NCBI GenBank assembly: GCA_015709205.1 | Contig: JACCQO010000017.1 | Coordinates: 1 to 64,000, forward strand | Origin: Desulfovibrionaceae bacterium | Lineage (GTDB): Bacteria > Desulfobacterota > Desulfovibrionia > Desulfovibrionales > Desulfovibrionaceae | Length of the DNA stretch: 64,000 bases | Direction: 5' to 3' | In this document: one piece after another, positions 17,248-24,510 of the stretch | Layout of the letters: each line of letters starts with the position of its first letter | How positions within the stretch are numbered: position 1 is the first letter of the stretch | Program-made: the position numbers and the translations under genes | Notes under the pieces: model-generated | The model's database searches: none | Seen by the model: the letters and a program-made list of their open reading frames with translations, nothing else | Told to the model about the DNA's origin: nothing

Positions 17248-17568
17248 ATGCGTCGCGCACAAGCCGCCTTCGCGCTGTCCATCTTCGCCGTCCTGCTCTG
17301 CGCCGCGCCGCACGCCCTGGCGGCCGACGGCACGCTGGAGCAGTGCCGCGACGGGTGCGCGCTGACCAGCGAGCACTACCGCGCCTGCGTGCAGTGTTGC
17401 GAGGATACCTTCCAGAAGCTGCGCGAGAAATGCGACGCCACGTGCACGAAGAACAGCATCTGCGACGACGCCTGCCGCGAGCAGTGCCTGACGCAGTGCA
17501 AGGACAAGGCCGAGGACGGCGCCGCCGCGCCGTTCGACTGCCCCGGCTGGCAGGCCCCGAAAATTTGA
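17248..17568 (+). CDS. Secreted small cysteine-rich protein (C-x3-C repeats)
   Basis: A 106-residue protein with a Sec signal peptide (MRRAQAAFALSIFAVLLCAA, cleavage probably after ALA near residue 25). The mature part is about 80 residues with 12 Cys, many as C-x3-C: CRDGC, CDATC, CDDAC, CREQC. Helical C-x3-C pairs suggest disulfide-linked hairpins or metal binding in the periplasm. No family was recognised. The start ATG 17248 has GAGGT 7 nt upstream; the longer frame would bury the signal peptide. Its own terminator follows. Confidence 0.75.
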   Translation: MRRAQAAFALSIFAVLLCAAPHALAADGTLEQCRDGCALTSEHYRACVQCCEDTFQKLREKCDATCTKNSICDDACREQCLTQCKDKAEDGAAAPFDCPGWQAPKI

Positions 17569-17594
17569 GCGCGCGGAGCGCAGCCCGGCCCGCG

Positions 17595-17632
17595 AACACC
17601 CGACCGTACTCGTGCGGCCGGGTGTTTTTTCT
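17595..17632 (+). terminator. Intrinsic terminator of the Cys-rich gene
   Basis: AACACCCGACCG and CGGCCGGGTGTT pair with one mismatch around an 8-nt loop, then run into a T-rich tract. Confidence 0.9.
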
Positions 17633-17735
17633 TTCTTGCGGGACCGCCAGCGCCGGGGCCTGCCGGACCGTTGCGCCCGGATGGGCACCGCCGATTCCGC
17701 GCGAACCGCGCCCCGCGTCGGGACAGCGCGCCGCG

Positions 17736-18077
17736 TCAGGACCGGAAGATGAAATACACCGCGCCGAGCAGGCAGAGGGCGGCCCAGAGGTAGTCCCACT
17801 TCAGGGGCTGGTGCATGTAGAGCAGGCAGAAGGGCGCGAAGACCGCCAGCGCCACGACCTCCTGCAGGATCTTGAGCTGCGGCAGGGTCAGGGCCGTGTA
17901 GCCCAGCCGGTTGGCCGGGACCTGGATCAGGTACTCGAAGAGCGCGATGCACCAGCTCAGCAGCGCGGCCACGTACCACGGCCGGTCGTGCAGGTTCTTC
18001 AGGTGCGCGTACCAGGCAAAGGTCATGAACACGTTGGATGCCGCGAGCAGCAGGGCCGTGAACAGGGCGACGCGCAT
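17736..18077 (-). CDS. DMT-superfamily small membrane protein (DUF486-like)
   Basis: A 113-residue protein with four predicted helices. The block FMTFAWYAHLKNL and the helix containing EYLIQVPANRLGY are characteristic of the DUF486 branch of small DMT-like membrane proteins. The transport substrate is unknown. The start ATG 18077 has GAGG 7 nt upstream. The C terminus ends in LLGAVYFIFRS. It stands alone between convergent and same-strand neighbours. Confidence 0.85.
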   Translation of the reverse strand: MRVALFTALLLAASNVFMTFAWYAHLKNLHDRPWYVAALLSWCIALFEYLIQVPANRLGYTALTLPQLKILQEVVALAVFAPFCLLYMHQPLKWDYLWAALCLLGAVYFIFRS

Positions 18078-18326
18078 GGGGGAACCTCGGAGGGAAAGGG
18101 GGATGCGCACGCCCCGCGCGCCCGGCGCGCGGAGCGGCACGAAGGCCTTCTATCCCCGCCCCGCGCGCCGCGCAAGAGGGGGTTCCTAGCCGCCCCGTCC
18201 CTGCCCCGCCGAGAGCTGCCGCCCCGGTCTGCCCGCCTTGCGGATGCCGCCGTGCGGATCCCGCCGCGCCCCGCGTCGCCGTGGCTCCCCCTGGGCCTCC
18301 GCGATGCGCGCCGGGCCCCCAATGGA

Positions 18327-18357
18327 AACCGCCCCCGGCCGGACGGCGCGGGGGCGG
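18327..18357 (-). terminator. Hairpin downstream of the sigma54 operon
   Basis: ACCGCCCCC and GGGGGCGGT are perfect complements around 13 nt, about 50 nt past the last operon gene. Only a short T-rich tail follows on the minus strand. Confidence 0.5.
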
Positions 18358-18407
18358 TGGAGGGTCCCGCAGACGGTGATGGGACCCGGGGGAGGTACTT
18401 CCGGCCG

Positions 18408-19646
18408 CTAGTCGAGATACTCCACGTCCACGGTGGAAAAACGCAGGCCGGGCGCGAGCCACCAGTCCGGGTTGATCCAGGACTCGGGGCGCGCCGGATC
18501 GCCCCGGCCGGACCCCGGGAGCCCGGCCCCTGCCGCCACGGTCGCGGAGGCAAGGGGAACAGGCAGGCCGGAGTCGGGCAGGCCGTCCGGACCAGACGCG
18601 CCCGGGCCGAACAGACCCGGAGCATACGCGTGGGGGCCAGGCGCCTCCGCACCCGACGCATCCGAACCGGACGCGCCGCGCAGCCGCCGGTCCTCGCCCC
18701 GCCGCGCCCGGCGGACGCCGCGCAGACCTCGCAGGTCCCGCAGACCTCGCAGGTCCCGCAGACCTCGCAGGTCCCGCAGACCTCGTAGGCCGCACAGGCC
18801 GTGCCAGGTCGCGGCCACGCGCGCGGCCAGGGTGGGCCGCGCCAGCGCGGCGCAGGGCGCGGTCCGCGCAGTATCGTCCATGGGCGCGGCCGCCGCCGGA
18901 GGCGGAACGGCCCCTGGCCCCTCGCCCACTTCGCCCACCGACGACCAGCGCCCGCCCCCCAGCAAGGCGGGATCGCCCAGCACCGCCTCGCCATCGCCGA
19001 AACGCGCGGTGAGCACGTACTGGACCACGGGAGAGACGCCGTGGCGGCGCAGCACCGAGACCCGCGCCGGGGGCAGCCGGTGGTGGTGGCCAAAAGCCAT
19101 GAGCAGCCGATCCGCCAGCCGCCAGCACTGGGACCAGTTCGAATCGCCCCCCGCCCCCGCGGAACGGAGACCGCCGGAATCCGCCGTGCGGTTGCGCAGG
19201 CGGAATTCGTGGCCCGCGGCCCCGCCGCGCACCAGAAGATCCAGATGACCCACGAGGAACATCCCCGCGGGCAGGGCGCGCATGCCCTCCAGGGTCGGGG
19301 TGCCGGTGCGGTCGAAGGCCGCGCCCGCGCGCAGGTCCCGCTCCTCGGGCCCCAGCGCGGCAAAGGCCGCCTCGCCCGGCGCGGGATAGTACTTGAGGGC
19401 GAAGGTCCCCACGCAGGCCGGGCCGTCCTCCAGGTCCACGGTCCCGGCGTCCGCCAGCTCCATGGAATAGGCCCCGGCGCAGCCCTCCAGCCACAGGAAC
19501 CAGCCGCAGGGCTCCACGAGCCGCTCGCTGATGCCCCGGAAGCCCATGGCCCGGCGCGCCTCGTTCAGGGGAAAAAGCATCCGGAACACCGCGTCCAGCG
19601 CCGTCTGCACCGTGAGCCAGGGATCGAGATTGGACAGCACGCCCAT
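18408..19646 (-). CDS. Unknown protein, last gene of the sigma54 operon
   Basis: A 412-residue protein without a recognised domain. Residues 1-270 look globular (start MGVLSNLDPWLTVQTALDAV; blocks WFLWLEGCAGAYSMEL, FALKYYPAPGE, GHLDLLV). The C-terminal third is low-complexity, with an 18-bp DNA repeat giving tandem LRDLRG near residues 290-315, then Gly/Ala/Pro-rich sequence and a more ordered INPDWWLAPGLRFSTVDVEYLD tail in two short blocks. No signal peptide or membrane helix was seen. Its ATG overlaps the stop of the previous gene (TGATG), so the two are translationally coupled. Confidence 0.65.
   Translation of the reverse strand: MGVLSNLDPWLTVQTALDAVFRMLFPLNEARRAMGFRGISERLVEPCGWFLWLEGCAGAYSMELADAGTVDLEDGPACVGTFALKYYPAPGEAAFAALGPEERDLRAGAAFDRTGTPTLEGMRALPAGMFLVGHLDLLVRGGAAGHEFRLRNRTADSGGLRSAGAGGDSNWSQCWRLADRLLMAFGHHHRLPPARVSVLRRHGVSPVVQYVLTARFGDGEAVLGDPALLGGGRWSSVGEVGEGPGAVPPPAAAAPMDDTARTAPCAALARPTLAARVAATWHGLCGLRGLRDLRGLRDLRGLRDLRGLRGVRRARRGEDRRLRGASGSDASGAEAPGPHAYAPGLFGPGASGPDGLPDSGLPVPLASATVAAGAGLPGSGRGDPARPESWINPDWWLAPGLRFSTVDVEYLD
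18722..18788. repeat. 18-bp tandem repeat in the 412-residue unknown
   Basis: Three full copies plus a partial one of gcagacctcgcaggtccc, in frame, encode the hexapeptide repeat Leu-Arg-Asp-Leu-Arg-Gly on the minus strand. Confidence 0.92.
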
Positions 19647-20014
19647 CACCGGTCCCTCCCGGCGTCGGCGCGCGACGCGGCCCGCACGTCCCTCCCGGAG
19701 GCCTCGGCGGCCTTTTCCCGCGCCCGGTCCTCGCGCTCGAAGCGGTCCTCGAAAATGCGGCGCACGGCCTCGTCCATGTCCACCGCGTCCAGGTCGATGC
19801 CCAGCCGCCGGGCATCCTCCTCGAACAGTTCCCGGGGGTAGTGGCGGCTGATGCCCATGCACTGCTCCGGGGCGCCGAAGAACTCCGCGAAGCGGGCGGC
19901 CTCCTCCACGCACTCGCGCGCGGAGTGCACGCATTGGGCCACGTCGCGCGCCAGGGACCGGAAGAGGTTGCGCCGGGACACGCCCTGCCCGCCGGATGCG
20001 ATCGCCTTGGTCAT
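19646..20014 (-). CDS. Unknown small soluble protein, sigma54 operon
   Basis: A 122-residue, mostly helical, charged protein. The start MTKAIASGGQGVSRRNLFRSL has GGAGG 5 nt upstream. An SRRNLFRSL stretch looks Tat-like, but no hydrophobic core follows, so export is unlikely. Three Cys are present (VAQCVHS, ARECVEE, PEQCMGI). The C-terminal half is strongly charged and probably coiled. No family was recognised. It is coupled to the 412-residue gene by an overlapping TGATG. Confidence 0.65.
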   Translation of the reverse strand: MTKAIASGGQGVSRRNLFRSLARDVAQCVHSARECVEEAARFAEFFGAPEQCMGISRHYPRELFEEDARRLGIDLDAVDMDEAVRRIFEDRFEREDRAREKAAEASGRDVRAASRADAGRDR

Positions 20015-20081
20015 GTCGCCCTCCCATCGCGTTGCCGGTGCGCGCCGGTCCGGGGGTGCGCCCCGGACCGGCGCGGGCCGG

Positions 20082-21347
20082 TCAGTCGTCGTTGCGTCCA
20101 AAGGGGTAGCCCCTGAAGAAGACCTGCTGGCAGGTCATCAGGATCAGCAACATCACGGTCCAGCACAGGGAGGTGTCGCCCTCCTGGCCGATGCCCGGCA
20201 CCGTGCCGAGCAGGACCGGACCCAGCTCGTAGTACAGCCAGGCCAGGGCCAGGCCGCCGAGCACGGCCACGGCCGTGCGGAACAGGGCGCGCGCCGCCAC
20301 GCCGGAGAAGCGCGGGCCGTTGCCGAAGTACAGGGCCAGGATCACGGCCGCCGCGTGCATGAACATGGCCATCTCGGCCACGTGGTTCCAGCGCCAGGCC
20401 GGGTTCTCGATGGTCGCGCCGCCGATGAAGGCCTCGGTGTCCCAGTACCAGTCCATGATCGCGTTGCCGGCGTGCATCAGGACCACGCCCGCCGCCACGA
20501 CGGCCGCGGCCATGACCGCGCCGCGCAGCCACGTGGAGCCGATCAGCGACCAGGGGCGGCCCTCCCAGAGCAGGTCCGTCCAGTAGAAGAGCACCAGGGC
20601 CGGGACCATCCAGCCGAAGTGGAAGACGCTGGACATGGTCATGGCCGTCTCCTTCCACCAGGGCTCCGCGGCCATGAAGACCTGGGCCGGGTAGAACTGG
20701 TAGGCGATGTGCGGATAGAAGAACACGGCGAAGGCCAGCGCGGCCAGGAGCAGCCCGGTGGAGAACAGGCCCAGCCCGCGCCCCAGGCGCTTGTCGTCCG
20801 TCCAGGGCGCGCCGCCCAGGGCCGTGAGCCAGCCCATGGTGCAGAAGATGACGCAGGTGTTGAGCATGATCTGGGCGAAGCAGCCGTTCTCCTGGGCCGT
20901 GAGCGCGAACTGGCCCAGGCCGCCGCTGGCCGCGAGCATGGGCCCGCTGAGGAAGACCGGGCCGAAGCGGCCGAGGAGGTTGTCGTAGAACACGAACATG
21001 ACCAGCGCGCCCAGGCCCAGGGAAACGACCGAGAGGACCAGGCCGCGCTTCACGGGATGGGCCTGTTCCAGAAAGGCGGGGGACAGGGGCCAATAGCCGA
21101 AGACGTCCTTGCCCCAGTGGATGGACATGAGCATGGCGATGACCAGGGCCACGCCCACGTTGGGCGTGTAGAGCCGGACCAGGCCCGTGGGCGAGAAGAA
21201 CACGTACCAGCAGGCCTGGGCCGCCACGAGGACGATGGCGAGGTTGAGCACGCCGGCCAGGGCGAAGGTCCCGGACCGGGACCCGGCCCGCGCGTCCCCC
21301 CGGGACGCGGCCGGTGCGCCGCCTCCGAAAGCAGCGATGTCGGACAT
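20082..21347 (-). CDS. Polytopic membrane protein of unknown family, sigma54 operon
   Basis: A 421-residue integral membrane protein with about 10 hydrophobic helices after a Gly/Ala/Ser-rich N-terminal tail. His residues in or next to helices stand out: MLMSIHWGKDVF, SSVFHFGWMVP, GVVLMHAGNAIMDW, WNHVAEMAMFMHA. They could bind metal or heme, but no known motif was matched. ATG 21347 is preceded by AAGGAGA. It lies 79 nt downstream of the MBL-fold gene and upstream of two unknown soluble proteins. A role as membrane partner of the exported MBL protein is inference from position only. Confidence 0.75.
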   Translation of the reverse strand: MSDIAAFGGGAPAASRGDARAGSRSGTFALAGVLNLAIVLVAAQACWYVFFSPTGLVRLYTPNVGVALVIAMLMSIHWGKDVFGYWPLSPAFLEQAHPVKRGLVLSVVSLGLGALVMFVFYDNLLGRFGPVFLSGPMLAASGGLGQFALTAQENGCFAQIMLNTCVIFCTMGWLTALGGAPWTDDKRLGRGLGLFSTGLLLAALAFAVFFYPHIAYQFYPAQVFMAAEPWWKETAMTMSSVFHFGWMVPALVLFYWTDLLWEGRPWSLIGSTWLRGAVMAAAVVAAGVVLMHAGNAIMDWYWDTEAFIGGATIENPAWRWNHVAEMAMFMHAAAVILALYFGNGPRFSGVAARALFRTAVAVLGGLALAWLYYELGPVLLGTVPGIGQEGDTSLCWTVMLLILMTCQQVFFRGYPFGRNDD

Positions 21348-21426
21348 AACGGTCTCCTTGTGGAGTAGATGGGCGGCGCGGCCCCGGGGAGCCTTGCCGG
21401 GCCACGGCCGCGCCGCCCGTGAGGGA

Positions 21427-22491
21427 TCAGAACTCGATCACGTCGCCGTTGCGGAGATAGACGTTCTCCGGGGCACCCTTGCCGGTGGTCGGGAGGGTCT
21501 TGTACTCCCGGTACCGCTCGGTGCCGCAGACGATGGGCACTCCCTGTGCCCTAGCCTTGCTCGCCCATATCCAGCCGGTGCAGTGGTTGCAGCCGACCTT
21601 CCGGAGTCCGAATCCCTTCACTCCCTGGATGATGTCGTCGAACTTTGGGTCCCAGTTCTCGAAGGCCGCTATGTGCAGGCCCCCGTACACGCCGTAGGGC
21701 TTGAAGCCGTCGATGTTGCGGCGCGCCCAGTTGAGCATGGTCAGCACGCCCTGGTGGCAACAGCCGGTCACGGCCACAACGCCCTTGTCCTTGACGTTGA
21801 AGAAGAGGTTCTGCTCGCCGCGCACGCGCAGCAGGATGGGGATGTCGAACATCTTCACGGCCACGCCCGGATAGGGGTTGTAGAGGTCGTTGGGGCCCAG
21901 CTCCACGCGCTCGCCCGTGTGCGGAATGTCGTTCTCGACCTTGGCCAGGTCGTTCTTGTACTTGCCCTCCATCAGGAGCTTGCCTTCGGGGTAGAAGGTG
22001 TTCGGGAAGACCAGGGGAATGTCCTGATGGTGCTTGAGCACGCTCTTGAGGGCCCAATAGTGGTCCTCGTGCTCGTGGCTGAGCACGAGCATGTCGATCT
22101 CGCGGTTGTCGAGCATCTTGTCCACGCCGCTCTTGGCGAAGACGTAGTCCATCCAGTCCTGCCTCCAGCCCGGATCCAGGAGGATCTTCTTGCGCGTGCC
22201 GTCGAGCAGCTCGACCTCGATGAGCGCCGAGTAGCCGCCGATGTTCTCCTGGGTCCAGGGGATCTCGTAGTGGCTGACCATGGCCCCGCCCGCGTCCTTG
22301 ATGTCCTTGAGCATGGTCGGGCTGTCGAACCAGCTCGTCTCGGACACGCAGGTGACCTTGAGGGACTTGCACTGGCCGATGTCGGCCTTCTTGGCGGCCT
22401 TGGCCATGCCCACCAGGCCCCCGCCGCCCATGGTCAGACCACCGGCCAGACCGGCCGCGGCCATGCCCTTGATGAACTTTCTCCGCTTCAT
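21427..22491 (-). CDS. Tat-exported metallo-beta-lactamase-fold protein
   Basis: A 354-residue protein with an N-terminal twin-arginine signal (MKRRKFIKGMAAAG...), probably cleaved near residue 33, so it acts in the periplasm. The metal-binding motif LSHEHEDH is at about 138-144, with later His in VTGCCHQGV and GGLHIAAFE. This arrangement resembles the branch of MBL-fold proteins annotated as dihydropterin/RFA-P synthase-like hydrolases. Substrate unknown. ATG 22491 has GGAGG 5 nt upstream. It is the first gene after a sigma54 promoter and belongs to a four-gene operon beside an NtrC-type regulator. Confidence 0.88.
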   Translation of the reverse strand: MKRRKFIKGMAAAGLAGGLTMGGGGLVGMAKAAKKADIGQCKSLKVTCVSETSWFDSPTMLKDIKDAGGAMVSHYEIPWTQENIGGYSALIEVELLDGTRKKILLDPGWRQDWMDYVFAKSGVDKMLDNREIDMLVLSHEHEDHYWALKSVLKHHQDIPLVFPNTFYPEGKLLMEGKYKNDLAKVENDIPHTGERVELGPNDLYNPYPGVAVKMFDIPILLRVRGEQNLFFNVKDKGVVAVTGCCHQGVLTMLNWARRNIDGFKPYGVYGGLHIAAFENWDPKFDDIIQGVKGFGLRKVGCNHCTGWIWASKARAQGVPIVCGTERYREYKTLPTTGKGAPENVYLRNGDVIEF

Positions 22492-22552
22492 GTCTTCCTC
22501 CAATGGTTCCGGTTGATTCGGTCCGGGCCGCGCCCGGCGCTGCAGGCCCTTG

Positions 22553-22568
22553 AGCAAGGGCCGTGCCG
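22553..22568 (-). promoter_or_regulatory. Sigma54 (-24/-12) promoter of the MBL operon
   Basis: Read on the minus strand the sequence is CGGCACGGCCCTTGCT, matching the sigma54 consensus TGGCACG-N4-TTGCT at all but one base, with the required GG-N10-GC spacing. It lies about 60 nt before the MBL-fold ATG. The regulator encoded directly upstream has the GAFTGA sigma54-contact loop. Confidence 0.85.
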
Positions 22569-22668
22569 GGGAGCGGAGCGGCGGCGGCCGGTGCCCAACC
22601 GCTTTGTTTCCGAGTCGTTACGGGATTGTTGCCGGACCGTGGCGCGGCCGCGCCGGGGCGGCGCACCG

Positions 22669-22680
22669 GACGGATGTGTC
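22669..22680. promoter_or_regulatory. Enhancer-like site 1 (GAC-GGATGT-GTC)
   Basis: First of three copies of a GAC-N6-GTC dyad with core (G/C)GAT(A/G)T, about 110 bp upstream of the sigma54 promoter. Candidate binding site for the adjacent NtrC-type regulator. Confidence 0.5.
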
Positions 22681-22815
22681 GTGGCGAAAAGGCGGGCCGG
22701 GGGGCGGAAGGACGTGGAAGGCGCGGGACCGGCAACGGGGTGCGCGGGCCGGGCGGCCCGGGGCAACCCACCGGGCGCGGGCCCTGGGGCGCGGGCACAC
22801 GCGCCGCGCACGGGA

Positions 22816-22837
22816 GGGGTGACGGATATGTCACCCC
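22816..22837. promoter_or_regulatory. Enhancer-like site 2, perfect 8-bp inverted repeat
   Basis: GGGGTGAC and GTCACCCC flank a GGATAT spacer, the best of the three dyads, about 260 bp upstream of the sigma54 promoter. Confidence 0.62.
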
Positions 22838-22843
22838 GAAAAC

Positions 22844-22855
22844 GACCGATGTGTC
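22844..22855. promoter_or_regulatory. Enhancer-like site 3 (GAC-CGATGT-GTC)
   Basis: Third dyad, followed by ACCC as in site 2. Its centre lies 23 bp from the centre of site 2, close to two helical turns, as expected for cooperative enhancer binding. Confidence 0.5.
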
Positions 22856-23046
22856 ACCCGGTTCGGCCGGTCCGGGGCCCGGAAAGGCGGCCCGCGCCAC
22901 GCGCGGAGGCGGCAGAGAAGCGGAAGGGAAACGGAAGGAAAGACGGCCGGAAAGCGGCGCTGCCGAAAGGCGGTACGGAACCGGGCTTGTGCCTCGGGGC
23001 CAAAATCGGGACCGGAATTTCGAGGCTCGAACCTAGGAATCGGGGG

Positions 23047-24510
23047 TCAGTTCCCCCCACCGCCCGCGCCGTCCCCGGCGGGCCGGCTCTCGTTCGCGGG
23101 CTCGGTTGCGGATTCGCTCGCGGAATCGCCCACGAGATCGTCCCCAAGCCCGGCCAGGCAGGACCAGGCCGGGTCCGCGCGCAGCCGGGCGAGCTTGCGC
23201 TGGAGCTGGCGCACGGACACGCCGAGCACCTCGGCGGCCCGGGTCCGGTCGCCGCCCGTGCGCGTGAGCACGTAGGCCACGTGGGCGTCCTCGTTCGCGC
23301 GCAGGGTGCACAGGGTGCGGACAAAGGGATCGGACGCGGCCGGGGCGATGCCCAGGTCGGCCACGTCCACGGCCGGGCCGTCGGCCAGGAGCGCCGCGTG
23401 CTCCACGATTTGGGCCAGTTCGCGCACGTTGCCCGGGTATTCGCGCGCGCACAGGGCCTCCACGGCCTCGGGCGTGAAGCCGTCCAGTTCCTTGCCGTAG
23501 CGCGCCCCCGCGCGGCGCAGGAAGTGCCCGGCCAGCAGGGGGATGTCCTCGCGCCGCTCGCGCAGGGGCGGCAGAAAGACCACGGCGGACTTGATGCGGT
23601 AGAGCAGGTCCAGGCGGAAGGCGCCCTTGGCGCAGGCCGCGTCCAGGTCGCGGTTGGTGGCCGAGACGATGCGCACGTCCACCTGCGCGGGCCGCGCGCC
23701 GCCCACGCGGGTCACGGCCTTGTCCTCCAGGGCGCGCAGCAGCTTGGGCTGCAGGTGCATGGGCAGTTCGCCGACCTCGTCCAGGAACAGGGTGCCGCCG
23801 TGGGCCTGCTCGAAGTACCCGGCGTGGTCGCGCGAAGCGCCGGTGAACGCGCCCTTGACGTGGCCGAAGAACTGGCTCTCGAAGAGCGATTCCGGGATGG
23901 AGGCCACGTTGACCGTGACCAGCGGGCCCGAGGGGGTCGGCCCGGCCGCGTGCAGGGCCCGGGCCAGCAGCTCCTTGCCCGTGCCCGATTCGCCGGTCAC
24001 GAGCACGGGGTTGCCGCCGCGGGCCATGACCTCGGCGTAGGCCAGGACCTCGCGCATGCGCGGCGAGCGCGTCAGGATCGGGGCGAAGGCCTCGCCGACA
24101 TCCTCGCCGCCGCGCTCGCGCCTGCAGCCCACGAGCCCGGCGCGCATGCCCTTGCGCTCGTAGGCCCGCTCGATGGTCAGCAGCAGCCGCTCGTTGTCCA
24201 CGGGCTTGACCAGGTAGTCGTAGGCCCCAAGGCGCACGGCGGCCACCGAGCTCTTGACGTCGTCCAGGGCGCTGACGACGATGAATTCCGTGCACGGCAC
24301 CCGGGCCCGGGTGGCGCGCAGCACCTCCAGGCCGCCGACCCCGGGCATGAGCAGGTCGAGCAGGACCACGTCGTAGTCGTTTTCCGAGATCAGGCGCACG
24401 GCCTCGGCCCCGTTGTCGCAGGAGGCCACGTTGCGCAGCCCGCGGCGGCGCAGGAGCCGCTGCAGGGAGCTGAGGGCCTGGGGTTCGTCGTCCACGAGCA
24501 GCAGCTTCAT
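23047..24510 (-). CDS. NtrC-family sigma54-dependent response regulator
   Basis: A 487-residue regulator. The receiver domain (about 1-120) has VDDE, acceptor Asp in VLLDLLMPG and Lys in YLVKPVD. The AAA+ domain (about 150-390) has Walker A GESGTGKE, the GAFTGA sigma54-contact loop and LFLDEVGELP. The Fis-type helix-turn-helix is RTRAAEVLGVSVRQLQRKL. A Gly/Ser/Ala-rich tail follows. Its ATG overlaps the stop of the sensor kinase gene (ATGA). The most likely target is the next operon, which carries a sigma54 promoter and repeated dyads. Start MKLLLVDDE is chosen because the receiver begins there. Confidence 0.95.
   Translation of the reverse strand: MKLLLVDDEPQALSSLQRLLRRRGLRNVASCDNGAEAVRLISENDYDVVLLDLLMPGVGGLEVLRATRARVPCTEFIVVSALDDVKSSVAAVRLGAYDYLVKPVDNERLLLTIERAYERKGMRAGLVGCRRERGGEDVGEAFAPILTRSPRMREVLAYAEVMARGGNPVLVTGESGTGKELLARALHAAGPTPSGPLVTVNVASIPESLFESQFFGHVKGAFTGASRDHAGYFEQAHGGTLFLDEVGELPMHLQPKLLRALEDKAVTRVGGARPAQVDVRIVSATNRDLDAACAKGAFRLDLLYRIKSAVVFLPPLRERREDIPLLAGHFLRRAGARYGKELDGFTPEAVEALCAREYPGNVRELAQIVEHAALLADGPAVDVADLGIAPAASDPFVRTLCTLRANEDAHVAYVLTRTGGDRTRAAEVLGVSVRQLQRKLARLRADPAWSCLAGLGDDLVGDSASESATEPANESRPAGDGAGGGGN

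Noticed and set aside
19646..20014. Tat signal peptide in the 122-residue protein
   Set aside because: SRRNLFRSL is not followed by a hydrophobic core or a cleavage site.
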